DNA of 64,000 nt from Winogradskyella haliclonae (GTDB taxonomy: Bacteria > Bacteroidota > Bacteroidia > Flavobacteriales > Flavobacteriaceae): contig NZ_BMDQ01000001.1 of NCBI RefSeq assembly GCF_014635865.1, positions 496,001 to 560,000 on the forward strand. Reading direction: 5' to 3'. Each line of letters starts with the position of its first letter. The stretch's first letter is position 1. Of this stretch, positions 18,278 to 26,010 are shown piece after piece. The position numbers and the translations under genes are program-made. The notes below the pieces were generated by a model that was not told the origin of the DNA, did not search any database, and saw only the letters and a list, made by a program, of their open reading frames with translations.

Positions 18278-19528
18278 TTAGTCTAATTTCTTGAATAATA
18301 CACAAGCGTTGTGACCGCCAAATCCAAATGTATTACTCATTGCTACTTTAATATCACGTTTTTGAGCTTTATTGAGTGTTAAATTCAATTCTGGATCTAT
18401 GTTTTCATCAACTGTTTCATGATTGATGGTTGGTGGGATAATACCATGCTCTATTGCCATTATAGAAGCAATAGCCTCTATAGCTCCAGCAGCACCTAGT
18501 AAGTGACCCGTCATAGATTTTGTAGAATTAATATTAATCTTCTTAGCGTGGTCGCCAAATACTTCAGATATAGCTTTTAATTCTGCAACATCGCCTAAAG
18601 GCGTTGATGTTCCATGTGTGTTTATATGATCTACATCTTCAGGATTTAAGCCAGCATTATGCAAACAATTTTTCATTACCGCCATAACACCTATCCCATC
18701 TGGATGAGGTGCCGTCATATGATAAGCATCAGAGGATAAACCTCCACCAACAACTTCAGCATAAATTTTTGCGCCTCGAGCTTTAGCATGCTCGTACTCT
18801 TCTAAAACGATAGCTCCCGCACCTTCACCTAAGACAAATCCATCTCGATTTGCATCAAAAGGTCTTGAAGCTGTTTCTGGGCTATCATTACGAGTACTCA
18901 TGGCGTGCATAGCATTAAAACCACCCATACCAGCAATGGTCACAGCGGCTTCACTTCCTCCTGTAATTACAACATCACAATGTCCTAAACGAATATTGTT
19001 TAAAGCATCTATCATTGAATTAGCAGAAGAGGCACAAGCAGATACCGTTGTATAGTTAGGTCCCATAAATCCATATTTAATAGATATGTTTCCTGGTGCT
19101 ATATCGGCAATCATTTTGGGAATGAATCGTGGGTTAAATCGTGGCGTTCCATCACCTTTGGCATAGTTTAACACTTCTTCTTGAAATGTTTCTAAGCCTC
19201 CAATTCCAGCGCCCCAAATGACACCCACTCTTAATTTGTTGACAGCATCTAAATCAAGTTTTGAGTCTGCAATTGCTTCATCTGAAGCTACCATTGCGTA
19301 CTGCGAAAACTTATCCATTTGCCTTGCTAACTTTCTGTCAATAAAGTCAGTAACGTTAAAGTTTTTTACTTCACAAGCAAATTGTGTTTTGAACTTTTCA
19401 GCATCAAAATGTGTAATTGGTGCAGCGCCACTCTTTCCATTAACAAGACCATTCCAATATTCATCTTTGGTATTGCCAATAGGTGTAAGTGCACCTAAAC
19501 CGGTAACTACAACTCGCTTTAATTCCAT
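18278..19528 (-). CDS. fabF: 3-oxoacyl-[acyl-carrier-protein] synthase II
   Basis: This is the condensing enzyme of fatty-acid elongation. It has 416 residues. The nucleophile is Cys165 in TVSACASSAN, and the two His residues of the decarboxylating triad are in NTHGTSTPLGD and NTFGFGGHN. It is translated 13 bases after acpP and 7 bases before rnc, so the three genes form one operon. Confidence 0.97.
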   Translation of the reverse strand: MELKRVVVTGLGALTPIGNTKDEYWNGLVNGKSGAAPITHFDAEKFKTQFACEVKNFNVTDFIDRKLARQMDKFSQYAMVASDEAIADSKLDLDAVNKLRVGVIWGAGIGGLETFQEEVLNYAKGDGTPRFNPRFIPKMIADIAPGNISIKYGFMGPNYTTVSACASSANSMIDALNNIRLGHCDVVITGGSEAAVTIAGMGGFNAMHAMSTRNDSPETASRPFDANRDGFVLGEGAGAIVLEEYEHAKARGAKIYAEVVGGGLSSDAYHMTAPHPDGIGVMAVMKNCLHNAGLNPEDVDHINTHGTSTPLGDVAELKAISEVFGDHAKKININSTKSMTGHLLGAAGAIEAIASIMAIEHGIIPPTINHETVDENIDPELNLTLNKAQKRDIKVAMSNTFGFGGHNACVLFKKLD

Positions 19529-19541
19529 AAAATTTAGTTTG

Positions 19542-19775
19542 TTATTTTGCTTCTTCTATATAAGAGATAGCTTGACCAACTGTTGCAATATTTTCAGCTT
19601 GATCATCTGGTATTTGAATATCGAATTCTTTTTCGAATTCCATGATTAACTCTACTGTATCCAATGAATCTGCTCCTAAATCGTTAGTAAAGCTAGCTTC
19701 TGTTACAACTTCGTTTTCATCAACACCTAATTTGTCTACGATAATCGCTTTTACTCTTGATGCAATGTCTGACAT
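19542..19775 (-). CDS. acpP: Acyl carrier protein
   Basis: It has 77 residues and carries growing fatty acids on a phosphopantetheine arm. The attachment site is Ser37 in [11 protein letters not shown]. It is the first gene of the acpP-fabF-rnc operon, with a -7 box (TATTTTTG) upstream. Confidence 0.98.
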   Translation of the reverse strand: MSDIASRVKAIIVDKLGVDENEVVTEASFTNDLGADSLDTVELIMEFEKEFDIQIPDDQAENIATVGQAISYIEEAK

Positions 19776-19807
19776 AATCTTTTAGTTTTTAAGTTTTAAT
19801 TAGAGGG

Positions 19808-19815
19808 CAAAAATA
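19808..19815 (-). promoter_or_regulatory. -7 box (TATTTTTG) for the acpP-fabF-rnc operon
   Basis: Read on the minus strand, TATTTTTG matches TAnnTTTG. It lies 32 bases before the acpP ATG. The surrounding sequence is very AT-rich, so a chance match is possible. Confidence 0.4.
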
Positions 19816-19958
19816 AAAAACTTTATTTTAAAAAATAGTTTTACCAGTAAAATGTGCCTCTTACAGATAAAAATAGAAATAAGTATTTAATTTTTGAGCC
19901 TAATTGTTAATTATTATTCTTTTTTTTGTTTGAGTAATCTAATCATGATTAACTGTAT

Positions 19959-20525
19959 ATGAAACGTATTGTAATCTTTGCGTCCGGCTCGGGAAGTAAT
20001 GCTGAAAATTTGATAAAGTTTTTTCAAAACAGTGAACATGCGTCTGTTATTCAGGTACTCACTAACAATCCTCATGCCAAAGTGTTAGACCGCGCCAAAC
20101 GCCTTGGTGTATCTGCTTTGTCGTTCAATAAAACAGCATTTACAAAAACCGAAGATGTGCTTAACCTTTTAAAAGTATCTCAACCGGACCTCATTGTTTT
20201 AGCAGGTTTTTTATGGAAATTTCCTGAAAACATTCTTAAAGAGTTTCCGAATAAAGTCATTAATATTCATCCTGCGCTTTTACCAAACTATGGCGGAAAA
20301 GGCATGTATGGCATGCATGTTCATAGAGCAGTTGTTGAAAATAATGAAGCCGAAACTGGTATTACTATTCACTATGTGAACGAAAACTATGATGAAGGCG
20401 CTATTATTTTTCAGGCAAAATGTGAGGTTTTGACTTCTGATTCTGCTGAAGATGTGGCTTTAAAAATCCATGAATTAGAAATGGAGTACTTCCCTGAAGT
20501 TGTTGATAGACTTTTAAATGAGTAA
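19959..20525 (+). CDS. purN: Phosphoribosylglycinamide formyltransferase
   Basis: PurN adds a formyl group from formyl-tetrahydrofolate to GAR in purine synthesis. It has 188 residues. The N-terminal nucleotide loop is FASGSGSNAENL, the active-site Asn102 and His104 are in INIHPALLP, and the acidic partner is about Asp145 in NENYDEGAI. It starts divergently from acpP and its end overlaps the RNase H gene by eight bases. Confidence 0.95.
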   Translation: MKRIVIFASGSGSNAENLIKFFQNSEHASVIQVLTNNPHAKVLDRAKRLGVSALSFNKTAFTKTEDVLNLLKVSQPDLIVLAGFLWKFPENILKEFPNKVINIHPALLPNYGGKGMYGMHVHRAVVENNEAETGITIHYVNENYDEGAIIFQAKCEVLTSDSAEDVALKIHELEMEYFPEVVDRLLNE

Positions 20526-21159
20526 AAAGAAAACAAAATATTATACTGTTTGGAAAGGGCATCACACAGGTGTTTTTGAATCTTGGGATGATTGCAAAGC
20601 TCAAATTAAAAACTTTGAAGGCGCACAATACAAATCTTTTGCAACTTTTGAAGCTGCAAAAAAAGCATTAAAAGGTAATTATAAGGATTACATCGGTAAA
20701 TCTAAAACCTTTAAAAGCGAACTTTCTGATGAGCAGCTTAAAAAAATAGGGCAACCAAATTATAATTCTATTTCAGTCGACGCAGCTTCTAGTGGTAATC
20801 CCGGAAAAATGGAATATCGCGGCGTAGATACCAAAACCAAAAAACAACTCTTTATCCAAGGGCCTTTTGATGAAGGCACAAATAATATTGGTGAATTTTT
20901 GGCCTTGGTACATGGTCTAGCATTTTTAAAACAACACAAGAGTGACCGTATTATGTATACCGACTCTCGCACAGCAATGAGCTGGGTGCGAAAAAAAACA
21001 TGTAATACTAAGCTAGAACGTAACGAAAAAAACAAACCAGTTTTTGAGCTTATAGACCGTGCTATAAAATGGTTAGAAACCAATTCTTACAAAACCACAA
21101 TTGTAAAGTGGGAAACCAAAGCTTGGGGCGAAATCCCAGCGGATTTTGGTCGTAAATAA
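20518..21159 (+). CDS. RNase H family protein with N-terminal viroplasmin domain
   Basis: It has 213 residues in two domains. Residues 1-45 form a viroplasmin-type RNA/DNA hybrid-binding module (KYYTVWKGHHTGVFESWDDC). Residues 80-213 form an RNase H1 domain with the acidic active site spread over SVDAASSGNPG, NIGEFLALVHG, MYTDSRTAMSWV and the terminal Asp in PADFGRK. It cuts the RNA strand of RNA-DNA hybrids. It overlaps purN by eight bases, so expression is coupled. This two-domain form is common in Bacteroidota and in eukaryotic RNase H1. Confidence 0.92.
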   Translation: MSKKKTKYYTVWKGHHTGVFESWDDCKAQIKNFEGAQYKSFATFEAAKKALKGNYKDYIGKSKTFKSELSDEQLKKIGQPNYNSISVDAASSGNPGKMEYRGVDTKTKKQLFIQGPFDEGTNNIGEFLALVHGLAFLKQHKSDRIMYTDSRTAMSWVRKKTCNTKLERNEKNKPVFELIDRAIKWLETNSYKTTIVKWETKAWGEIPADFGRK

Positions 21160-21240
21160 TCTTTTCCATAAAATTTAACAGCTTGTTTTGTAATGCATCG
21201 AAAGTTGCCACTACTAAGAGCACTTATAAATTAAGTTTCA

Positions 21241-21858
21241 ATGCAAAAGTTTAGACTTTCAATATTTTTTGTGATTATTACATCTTTTTCATTTGCCCAA
21301 ACCGAATGGAAACTAAAAAAAGATGCTGATAATATTAAAATATATACGAGGTCTATCCCCAATGAAAAGCTAGATGAGTATAAAGCGGAAACAACCATCA
21401 AGACACCAATTGAAAACGTACTTAAAGAACTTTTATCTGCTCCAAAATATTATGACCAATGTGAACCTGGGATTAGCTATCACATAAAAAAACTTAAAGA
21501 CAATCAACATCTGTTTTACGCTCGTAAAGATTTACCGTGGCCAGTTAAGGATAGAGATTTAATAACACTCTTAACCGTGGAAAAAATCACAGATACTAAA
21601 TACAAATTAAAGTTAGAATCTTTGCCAAATGCTATAGAAGAGCGTGAAAAGACGATTCGCATTAAAAAACTCATGGGTTTTTGGTTATTGGAAGAAATCG
21701 ATAATTCTACTAAAGTTACCCAACAACTTTTTGTAAACCCAGAAGGTTCACTTCCAGCATTTGTGACCAATAGTTTACTTATTAAAGGACCTTTTAAAAC
21801 CTTTTCAGAATTAAGAGCAACACTTAATAATTACGAAGATACTGTTTTGGGTAAATAA
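21241..21858 (+). CDS. START domain-like exported protein
   Basis: It has 205 residues. The signal peptide (about residues 1-19, ending SFAQ) is followed by one START/SRPBCC-like domain: WKLKKDADNIKIYTRS at the start of the fold and DLPWPVKDRDLITLL in the middle are characteristic. START domains form a hydrophobic pocket for lipids, so a periplasmic lipid-binding or transfer role is plausible, but no ligand can be named. Confidence 0.85.
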   Translation: MQKFRLSIFFVIITSFSFAQTEWKLKKDADNIKIYTRSIPNEKLDEYKAETTIKTPIENVLKELLSAPKYYDQCEPGISYHIKKLKDNQHLFYARKDLPWPVKDRDLITLLTVEKITDTKYKLKLESLPNAIEEREKTIRIKKLMGFWLLEEIDNSTKVTQQLFVNPEGSLPAFVTNSLLIKGPFKTFSELRATLNNYEDTVLGK

Positions 21859-21883
21859 AATATGTCATTGTCATTAATCACAT

Positions 21884-21891
21884 TATATTTG
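21884..21891 (+). promoter_or_regulatory. -7 box (TATATTTG) for the PfkB kinase gene
   Basis: This is an exact TAnnTTTG match, 23 bases before the ATG at 21915, with a TTG 13 bases upstream that is closer than the usual spacing. The expected leader is about 20 bases. Confidence 0.5.
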
Positions 21892-21914
21892 CACTGAAAT
21901 TCGAAATTTTACGT

Positions 21915-22844
21915 ATGAGCAAGTTAGTTATTGTTGGAACTGTAGCTTTTGATGCTATTGAAACACCTTTTGGTAAAACCGACAAAATTTTAGGCGGAGC
22001 AGCAACATATATAGGACTTTCTGCTGCCAATTTTGACAATGTAGATGCAGCTGCTGTTTCTGTAGTTGGTGGTGATTTCCCACAAGAATACTTAGACCTT
22101 TTAACTGATAGAAAAGTAAATATAGATGGTGTTGAAATCGTAAAAGATGGTAAAACATTTTTTTGGAGTGGTAAATACCATAACGATATGAATTCTCGTG
22201 ATACTTTAGCTACCGAACTAAATGTTTTAGAGACGTTTACACCTGTAGTTCCTGAAAATTATCAAAATGCAGATATTGTAATGTTAGGTAACTTACATCC
22301 TTTAACACAACAAAGTGTATTAGACCAAATGTCTAAAAAACCAAAGCTAGCCATTTTAGACACCATGAATTTTTGGATGGATATCGCTATGGAAGATTTA
22401 AAAGCTGTTCTTAAAAATGTTGATGTAATTACAATCAATGATGAAGAGGCTAGACAATTATCTGGAGAATATTCTTTAGTTAATGCAGCGAAAAAAATCC
22501 ATACCATGGGACCAAAATATGTCGTGATTAAAAAAGGTGAGCATGGTGCATTGTTATTTAATGAAGACAATATGTTTTACGCACCTGCACTACCTCTAGC
22601 AGAAGTGTTTGACCCAACTGGAGCTGGAGACACATTTGCAGGTGGTTTTTCGGGCTATCTCGCAAAAACAGGAAATGTCTCTTTTGAGAATATGAAAAAA
22701 GCAGTAATATATGGTTCAGCATTGGCTTCTTTTTGTGTAGAGAAATTTGGAACGGAACGCATGCTAAGCCTTACAGATGAAGAAATATATGAACGCCTGC
22801 AGCAATTTAAAGATTTAACACAATTCGAAATAGAATTGAATTAA
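21915..22844 (+). CDS. PfkB family carbohydrate/nucleoside kinase
   Basis: It has 309 residues and a ribokinase-like fold. The N-terminal GG motif is GGAATYIGLSAANF (about residues 28-41). The C-terminal signature DPTGAGDTFAGGFSGYLA (about residues 233-250) carries the anion hole and catalytic Asp. The substrate (sugar, adenosine or other) cannot be read from the sequence. A strong terminator follows the gene, so it ends its own transcript. Confidence 0.92.
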   Translation: MSKLVIVGTVAFDAIETPFGKTDKILGGAATYIGLSAANFDNVDAAAVSVVGGDFPQEYLDLLTDRKVNIDGVEIVKDGKTFFWSGKYHNDMNSRDTLATELNVLETFTPVVPENYQNADIVMLGNLHPLTQQSVLDQMSKKPKLAILDTMNFWMDIAMEDLKAVLKNVDVITINDEEARQLSGEYSLVNAAKKIHTMGPKYVVIKKGEHGALLFNEDNMFYAPALPLAEVFDPTGAGDTFAGGFSGYLAKTGNVSFENMKKAVIYGSALASFCVEKFGTERMLSLTDEEIYERLQQFKDLTQFEIELN

Positions 22845-22852
22845 TAGAAACT

Positions 22853-22879
22853 AACGCGCCTAATTTTGGCGCGTTTTTT
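22853..22879 (+). terminator. Rho-independent terminator after the PfkB kinase gene
   Basis: AACGCGCC and GGCGCGTT form an eight-base-pair stem with a short loop, followed by a T run. Confidence 0.9.
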
Positions 22880-22886
22880 ATTTCAT

Positions 22887-22894
22887 TATTTTTG
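22887..22894 (+). promoter_or_regulatory. -7 box (TATTTTTG) for the PurF-like gene
   Basis: This exact TAnnTTTG match starts 7 bases after the terminator and lies 35 bases before the ATG at 22930. No clear -33 TTG was found. Confidence 0.45.
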
Positions 22895-22929
22895 AATACT
22901 CAACAACACAACAAACTCTCACAGCTACA

Positions 22930-24828
22930 ATGAGTGATGCTTTAAAACACGAATGCGGTATAGCATTAATTAGATTAAAAAAACCTTTAGAGTTTTATAA
23001 GAAAAAATATGGAAGTGCATTTTATGGGGTAAACAAAATGTATCTCATGATGGAAAAGCAGCATAATCGAGGCCAAGATGGTGCCGGTTTTGCAAGTATC
23101 AAATTAGACACTCAGCCAGGTGAACGTTACATAAGTCGCGTGCGTTCTATAGCACAGCAGCCTATACAAGATATTTTTGCTCAAATTAATGAGCGCATAA
23201 ATGATGACCTTAGCAAAAATCCAGAATATCAAGACGATGTTGCAGCTCAGAAAAAACACATTCCTTACATAGGAGAATTACTTTTAGGCCATGTTCGTTA
23301 TGGCACTTTTGGTAAAAATAGTGTGGAAAGTGTGCATCCGTTTTTAAGACAAAACAATTGGATGCATAGAAACCTTATCGTTGCTGGTAACTTTAACATG
23401 ACCAATGTTAGTGAGCTTTTCAATAATCTTGTTAATATAGGCCAGCATCCGAAAGAAAAAGCAGACACCATAACCATTATGGAAAAAATTGGTCATTTTT
23501 TAGATGATGCTGTTTCTAAAATATATAAGGACTTAAAAAAAGAAGGTTATAGTAAAGCTGAATGTTCTCCTCTTATTGCTGAGCGATTAAAAGTTGGTAA
23601 AATCTTAAAAAAAGCAGCAAAAAATTGGGATGGCGGTTATGCTATGGCTGGTTTATTAGGACACGGCGATTCCTTTGTGCTAAGAGACCCGGCAGGCATT
23701 AGGCCAGCATATTATTACCAAGATGACGAAGTTGTTGTTGTTGCTTCTGAACGCCCTGTAATACAAACTGTGTTTAATATTGATTTTAACGATGTCATTG
23801 AGTTAGAACCAGGACATGCTATTATTACTAAAAAATCTGGGGAAACCTCAATAAAACAAATATTAGAGCCTTTAGAGCGAAAAGCTTGTTCATTTGAGCG
23901 CATTTATTTTTCTAGAGGTAGTGATGCAGAAATTTATGAAGAGCGAAAAGAACTAGGAAGGTTACTTATGCCTAAAGTTCTTGAAGCTATTGATGGAGAC
24001 ACTAAAAATTCTGTGTTTTCTTTTATTCCAAATACAGCAGAAACATCATTCTTTGGTATGATTGATACTGTTGAAGAACACCTTAATCAAAGAAAAACTC
24101 AAGCCATATTAGACGGTAATGGAAAATTATCGGCAGAGCATGTTATAGAAATATTGTCTGAGCGACCGCGTATAGAAAAAATAGCCATTAAGGATGTAAA
24201 ACTTAGAACATTTATTACTGAAGATAGTAGTCGTGACGATTTAGTAGCTCACGTATATGATGTGACCTATGGCGTTATAAAACCTACTGACAATCTTGTA
24301 ATTATTGACGATAGTATTGTAAGAGGCACAACACTTAAGAAAAGTATCATCAAAATGATGGATCGCTTAAATCCTAAAAAGATTGTTGTCGTTTCATCCG
24401 CACCACAAATTAGATATCCTGATTGTTATGGCATAGATATGGCCAATCTTGAAGGTCTAGTTGCTTTTAGAGCTGCCTTAGCCTTACTAAAAGACACCAA
24501 TAACTATGATGTTGTCGAAGAGGTTTATAAAAAATGTAAAGCTCAAGTAAACTTAAAGGATAAAGATGTCAAAAACTTTGTAAAGGAAATCTATGACAAC
24601 TTCACTGATGAACAAATTTCTGATAAAATATCTGAGCTTCTTAGTGACGAAGATGTCAAGGCAGAAGTAAAAATTATATTTCAGTCAGTGGCTAATTTGC
24701 ATAAAGCATGTCCAAAGAATTTAGGCGATTGGTATTTTACTGGGAATTATCCAACTGTTGGTGGTAACCGTGTTGTCAACAAAGCCTTTATCAATTTTTA
24801 CGAGGGTAATAAAGAGAGGGCTTATTAA
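22930..24828 (+). CDS. purF: Amidophosphoribosyltransferase-like class II glutamine amidotransferase
   Basis: It has 632 residues. Residues 1-8 look like a propeptide ending before Cys9 (HECGIALIRL), the expected N-terminal nucleophile of class II amidotransferases. NRGQDGAGFAS and HVRYGTFGKNS are glutaminase-domain motifs. The C-terminal phosphoribosyltransferase domain has the PRPP loop VIIDDSIVRGTTLKKS. Classic PurF is near 500 residues, so this protein is over 100 longer, with extra segments within the glutaminase domain and at the C terminus. Such long forms occur in Bacteroidota; whether it makes phosphoribosylamine or is a paralogue is not settled by sequence. Confidence 0.8.
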   Translation: MSDALKHECGIALIRLKKPLEFYKKKYGSAFYGVNKMYLMMEKQHNRGQDGAGFASIKLDTQPGERYISRVRSIAQQPIQDIFAQINERINDDLSKNPEYQDDVAAQKKHIPYIGELLLGHVRYGTFGKNSVESVHPFLRQNNWMHRNLIVAGNFNMTNVSELFNNLVNIGQHPKEKADTITIMEKIGHFLDDAVSKIYKDLKKEGYSKAECSPLIAERLKVGKILKKAAKNWDGGYAMAGLLGHGDSFVLRDPAGIRPAYYYQDDEVVVVASERPVIQTVFNIDFNDVIELEPGHAIITKKSGETSIKQILEPLERKACSFERIYFSRGSDAEIYEERKELGRLLMPKVLEAIDGDTKNSVFSFIPNTAETSFFGMIDTVEEHLNQRKTQAILDGNGKLSAEHVIEILSERPRIEKIAIKDVKLRTFITEDSSRDDLVAHVYDVTYGVIKPTDNLVIIDDSIVRGTTLKKSIIKMMDRLNPKKIVVVSSAPQIRYPDCYGIDMANLEGLVAFRAALALLKDTNNYDVVEEVYKKCKAQVNLKDKDVKNFVKEIYDNFTDEQISDKISELLSDEDVKAEVKIIFQSVANLHKACPKNLGDWYFTGNYPTVGGNRVVNKAFINFYEGNKERAY

Positions 24829-24919
24829 AGCATACTACCACTCTACAATTATATTTAGTTGTTAAGCCAAAAAAAATGCCGTTAATCTAATAATTTATAC
24901 TTGTTAAATATTAGACCTA

Positions 24920-24927
24920 TATATTAG
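24920..24927 (+). promoter_or_regulatory. -7-like box (TATATTAG) of the first candidate small RNA
   Basis: Seven of eight positions match TAnnTTTG. It ends 6 bases before the ACCATAAC sequence and has a TTG (24901-24903) 16 bases upstream. The second copy has an exact -7 box in the corresponding place. Confidence 0.5.
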
Positions 24928-24932
24928 CTATA

Positions 24933-25004
24933 TACCATAACATAAGTAGGTTAAGTTCATGGTAGATTTGGGGCAAAAAAGGGCGATTTATTTCGCTCTT
25001 TTTT
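24933..25004 (+). ncRNA. Candidate small RNA, tandem copy 1
   Basis: This is a non-coding transcript of about 70 nt predicted from structure. A 5' stem (TACCAT with ATGGTA, extended by AA/TT around a bulged C) encloses a loop containing AAGTAGGTTAAG. A linker GATTTGGGGC follows, then a terminator hairpin (AAAAGGGCGA with TCGCTCTTTT) ending in a T run. Bases 24933-24979 match the second copy at 46 of 47 positions. No open reading frame of note is present. It lies between the PurF-like gene and the convergent superoxide dismutase gene. Strand is set by the T run and the upstream -7-like box. It may belong to a known Bacteroidota RNA family such as Flavo-1, which I could not test. Confidence 0.7.
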
Positions 25005-25121
25005 ATTTTCTACAAACACCATAATACTCATTCAAGCAGATAAATGTCTACAAAAAATATCTCTTAGACTGATATTTATGTGTTTCGTCTATATTATACA
25101 TAATATTTGTTTCGCTTAAAG

Positions 25122-25129
25122 TATATTTG
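25122..25129 (+). promoter_or_regulatory. -7 box (TATATTTG) of the second candidate small RNA
   Basis: This is an exact TAnnTTTG match ending 5 bases before ACCATAAC, the same place as in copy 1. It puts the transcription start at the foot of the 5' stem. Confidence 0.6.
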
Positions 25130-25133
25130 AAGT

Positions 25134-25205
25134 TACCATAACATAAGTAGGTTAAGTTTATGGTAGATTTGGGGCAAAAAGGGTGAACTCTAGTTTACCC
25201 TTTTT
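25134..25205 (+). ncRNA. Candidate small RNA, tandem copy 2
   Basis: This is the second copy, 201 bases downstream of the first. The 5' stem is perfect here (TACCATAA with TTATGGTA), because the bulged C of copy 1 is T. The terminator hairpin has a different sequence (AAAAAGGGTGAAC with GTTTACCCTTTTT) but keeps pairing, including a C-G to T-A exchange relative to copy 1. Conserved linker, diverged but still paired terminator and a conserved promoter position argue for two functional RNA genes. Confidence 0.7.
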
Positions 25206-25221
25206 CATTTTATATAATCTA

Positions 25222-25256
25222 GTAAAAAATAAAACCCAAGCCTTTTCGACTTGGGT
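25222..25256 (-). terminator. Rho-independent terminator of the superoxide dismutase gene
   Basis: On the minus strand, ACCCAAG and CTTGGGT form a seven-base-pair stem (25234-25256) followed by a T-rich run. It lies 30 bases after the sod stop codon. Confidence 0.85.
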
Positions 25257-25285
25257 CATTTATATAATTGAAGGGTCTTCCTTAA

Positions 25286-25894
25286 TTATTTTGCTTCAGC
25301 ATAACGTCTTTCTACTTCATTCCAATTAATCACTTTAAAGAACGCATCAATATAATCTGGTCTTCTATTTTGATAGTTTAAATAGTATGCATGTTCCCAA
25401 ACATCTAAGCCTAAAATTGGAGTTCCGCCACAAGTGACTCCTGGCATTAAAGGATTGTCTTGGTTTGGTGTAGAGCAAACTTCAACCTTACCTCCTTTAT
25501 GAACACATAACCATGCCCAACCAGAACCAAACTGAGTAGCTGCAGCTTTACTAAAAGCTTCAATAAAAGCATCTTTAGATCCAAACGCTGCTTCAATAGC
25601 ATCTTTTAATTCTCCCGAAAGATATCCTCTATCTTCAGGATTCATAACATCCCAAAATAAAGAATGATTGTAAAAACCACCGCCATTATTTCTAACACCA
25701 CTATTAGACATATCTAGGTTGCCTAAAATAGCTTCGATAGATTTTCCTTCTAAATCCGTACCTGCAACAGCAGCATTAAGTTTTGTTGTATATCCGTTAT
25801 GATGCTTTGAGTGATGTATTTCCATAGTACGCGCATCAATATGCGGTTCTAAAGCATCATAAGCATATTTTAGTTTTGGTAATTCAAAAGCCAT
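25286..25894 (-). CDS. Superoxide dismutase (Fe/Mn family)
   Basis: This enzyme converts superoxide to oxygen and hydrogen peroxide. It has 202 residues and no signal peptide, so it is cytoplasmic. The metal ligands are His27, His77 (in NHSLFW), Asp164 and His168 (in DVWEHAYY). Family features such as [14 protein letters not shown] and WAWL are present. Whether it uses Fe, Mn or both is not decided by these motifs. It is a single-gene unit with its own promoter box and terminator. Confidence 0.96.
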   Translation of the reverse strand: MAFELPKLKYAYDALEPHIDARTMEIHHSKHHNGYTTKLNAAVAGTDLEGKSIEAILGNLDMSNSGVRNNGGGFYNHSLFWDVMNPEDRGYLSGELKDAIEAAFGSKDAFIEAFSKAAATQFGSGWAWLCVHKGGKVEVCSTPNQDNPLMPGVTCGGTPILGLDVWEHAYYLNYQNRRPDYIDAFFKVINWNEVERRYAEAK

Positions 25895-25932
25895 AATATT
25901 TATGTTTTTATGTGTTAATGATTAGATTATAG

Positions 25933-25940
25933 CAAATTTA
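25933..25940 (-). promoter_or_regulatory. Promoter -7 box (TAAATTTG) for the superoxide dismutase gene
   Basis: This is an exact TAnnTTTG match on the minus strand. A TTTG lies 21 bases upstream, within the 17-23 base spacing described for Flavobacterium promoters. The leader is about 35 bases. Confidence 0.6.
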
Positions 25941-26010
25941 CAATATTGCCTAGTAGAAATTCAAAATATAATATTAAGATTACCTATTTTGGTATAAAAT
26001 TAATCATTAG

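Noticed and set aside
24933-25180. Two identical repeats with spacing, considered as a small CRISPR array
   Set aside because: Only two copies, 201 bases apart, each with its own promoter-like box and terminator; no cas genes nearby.
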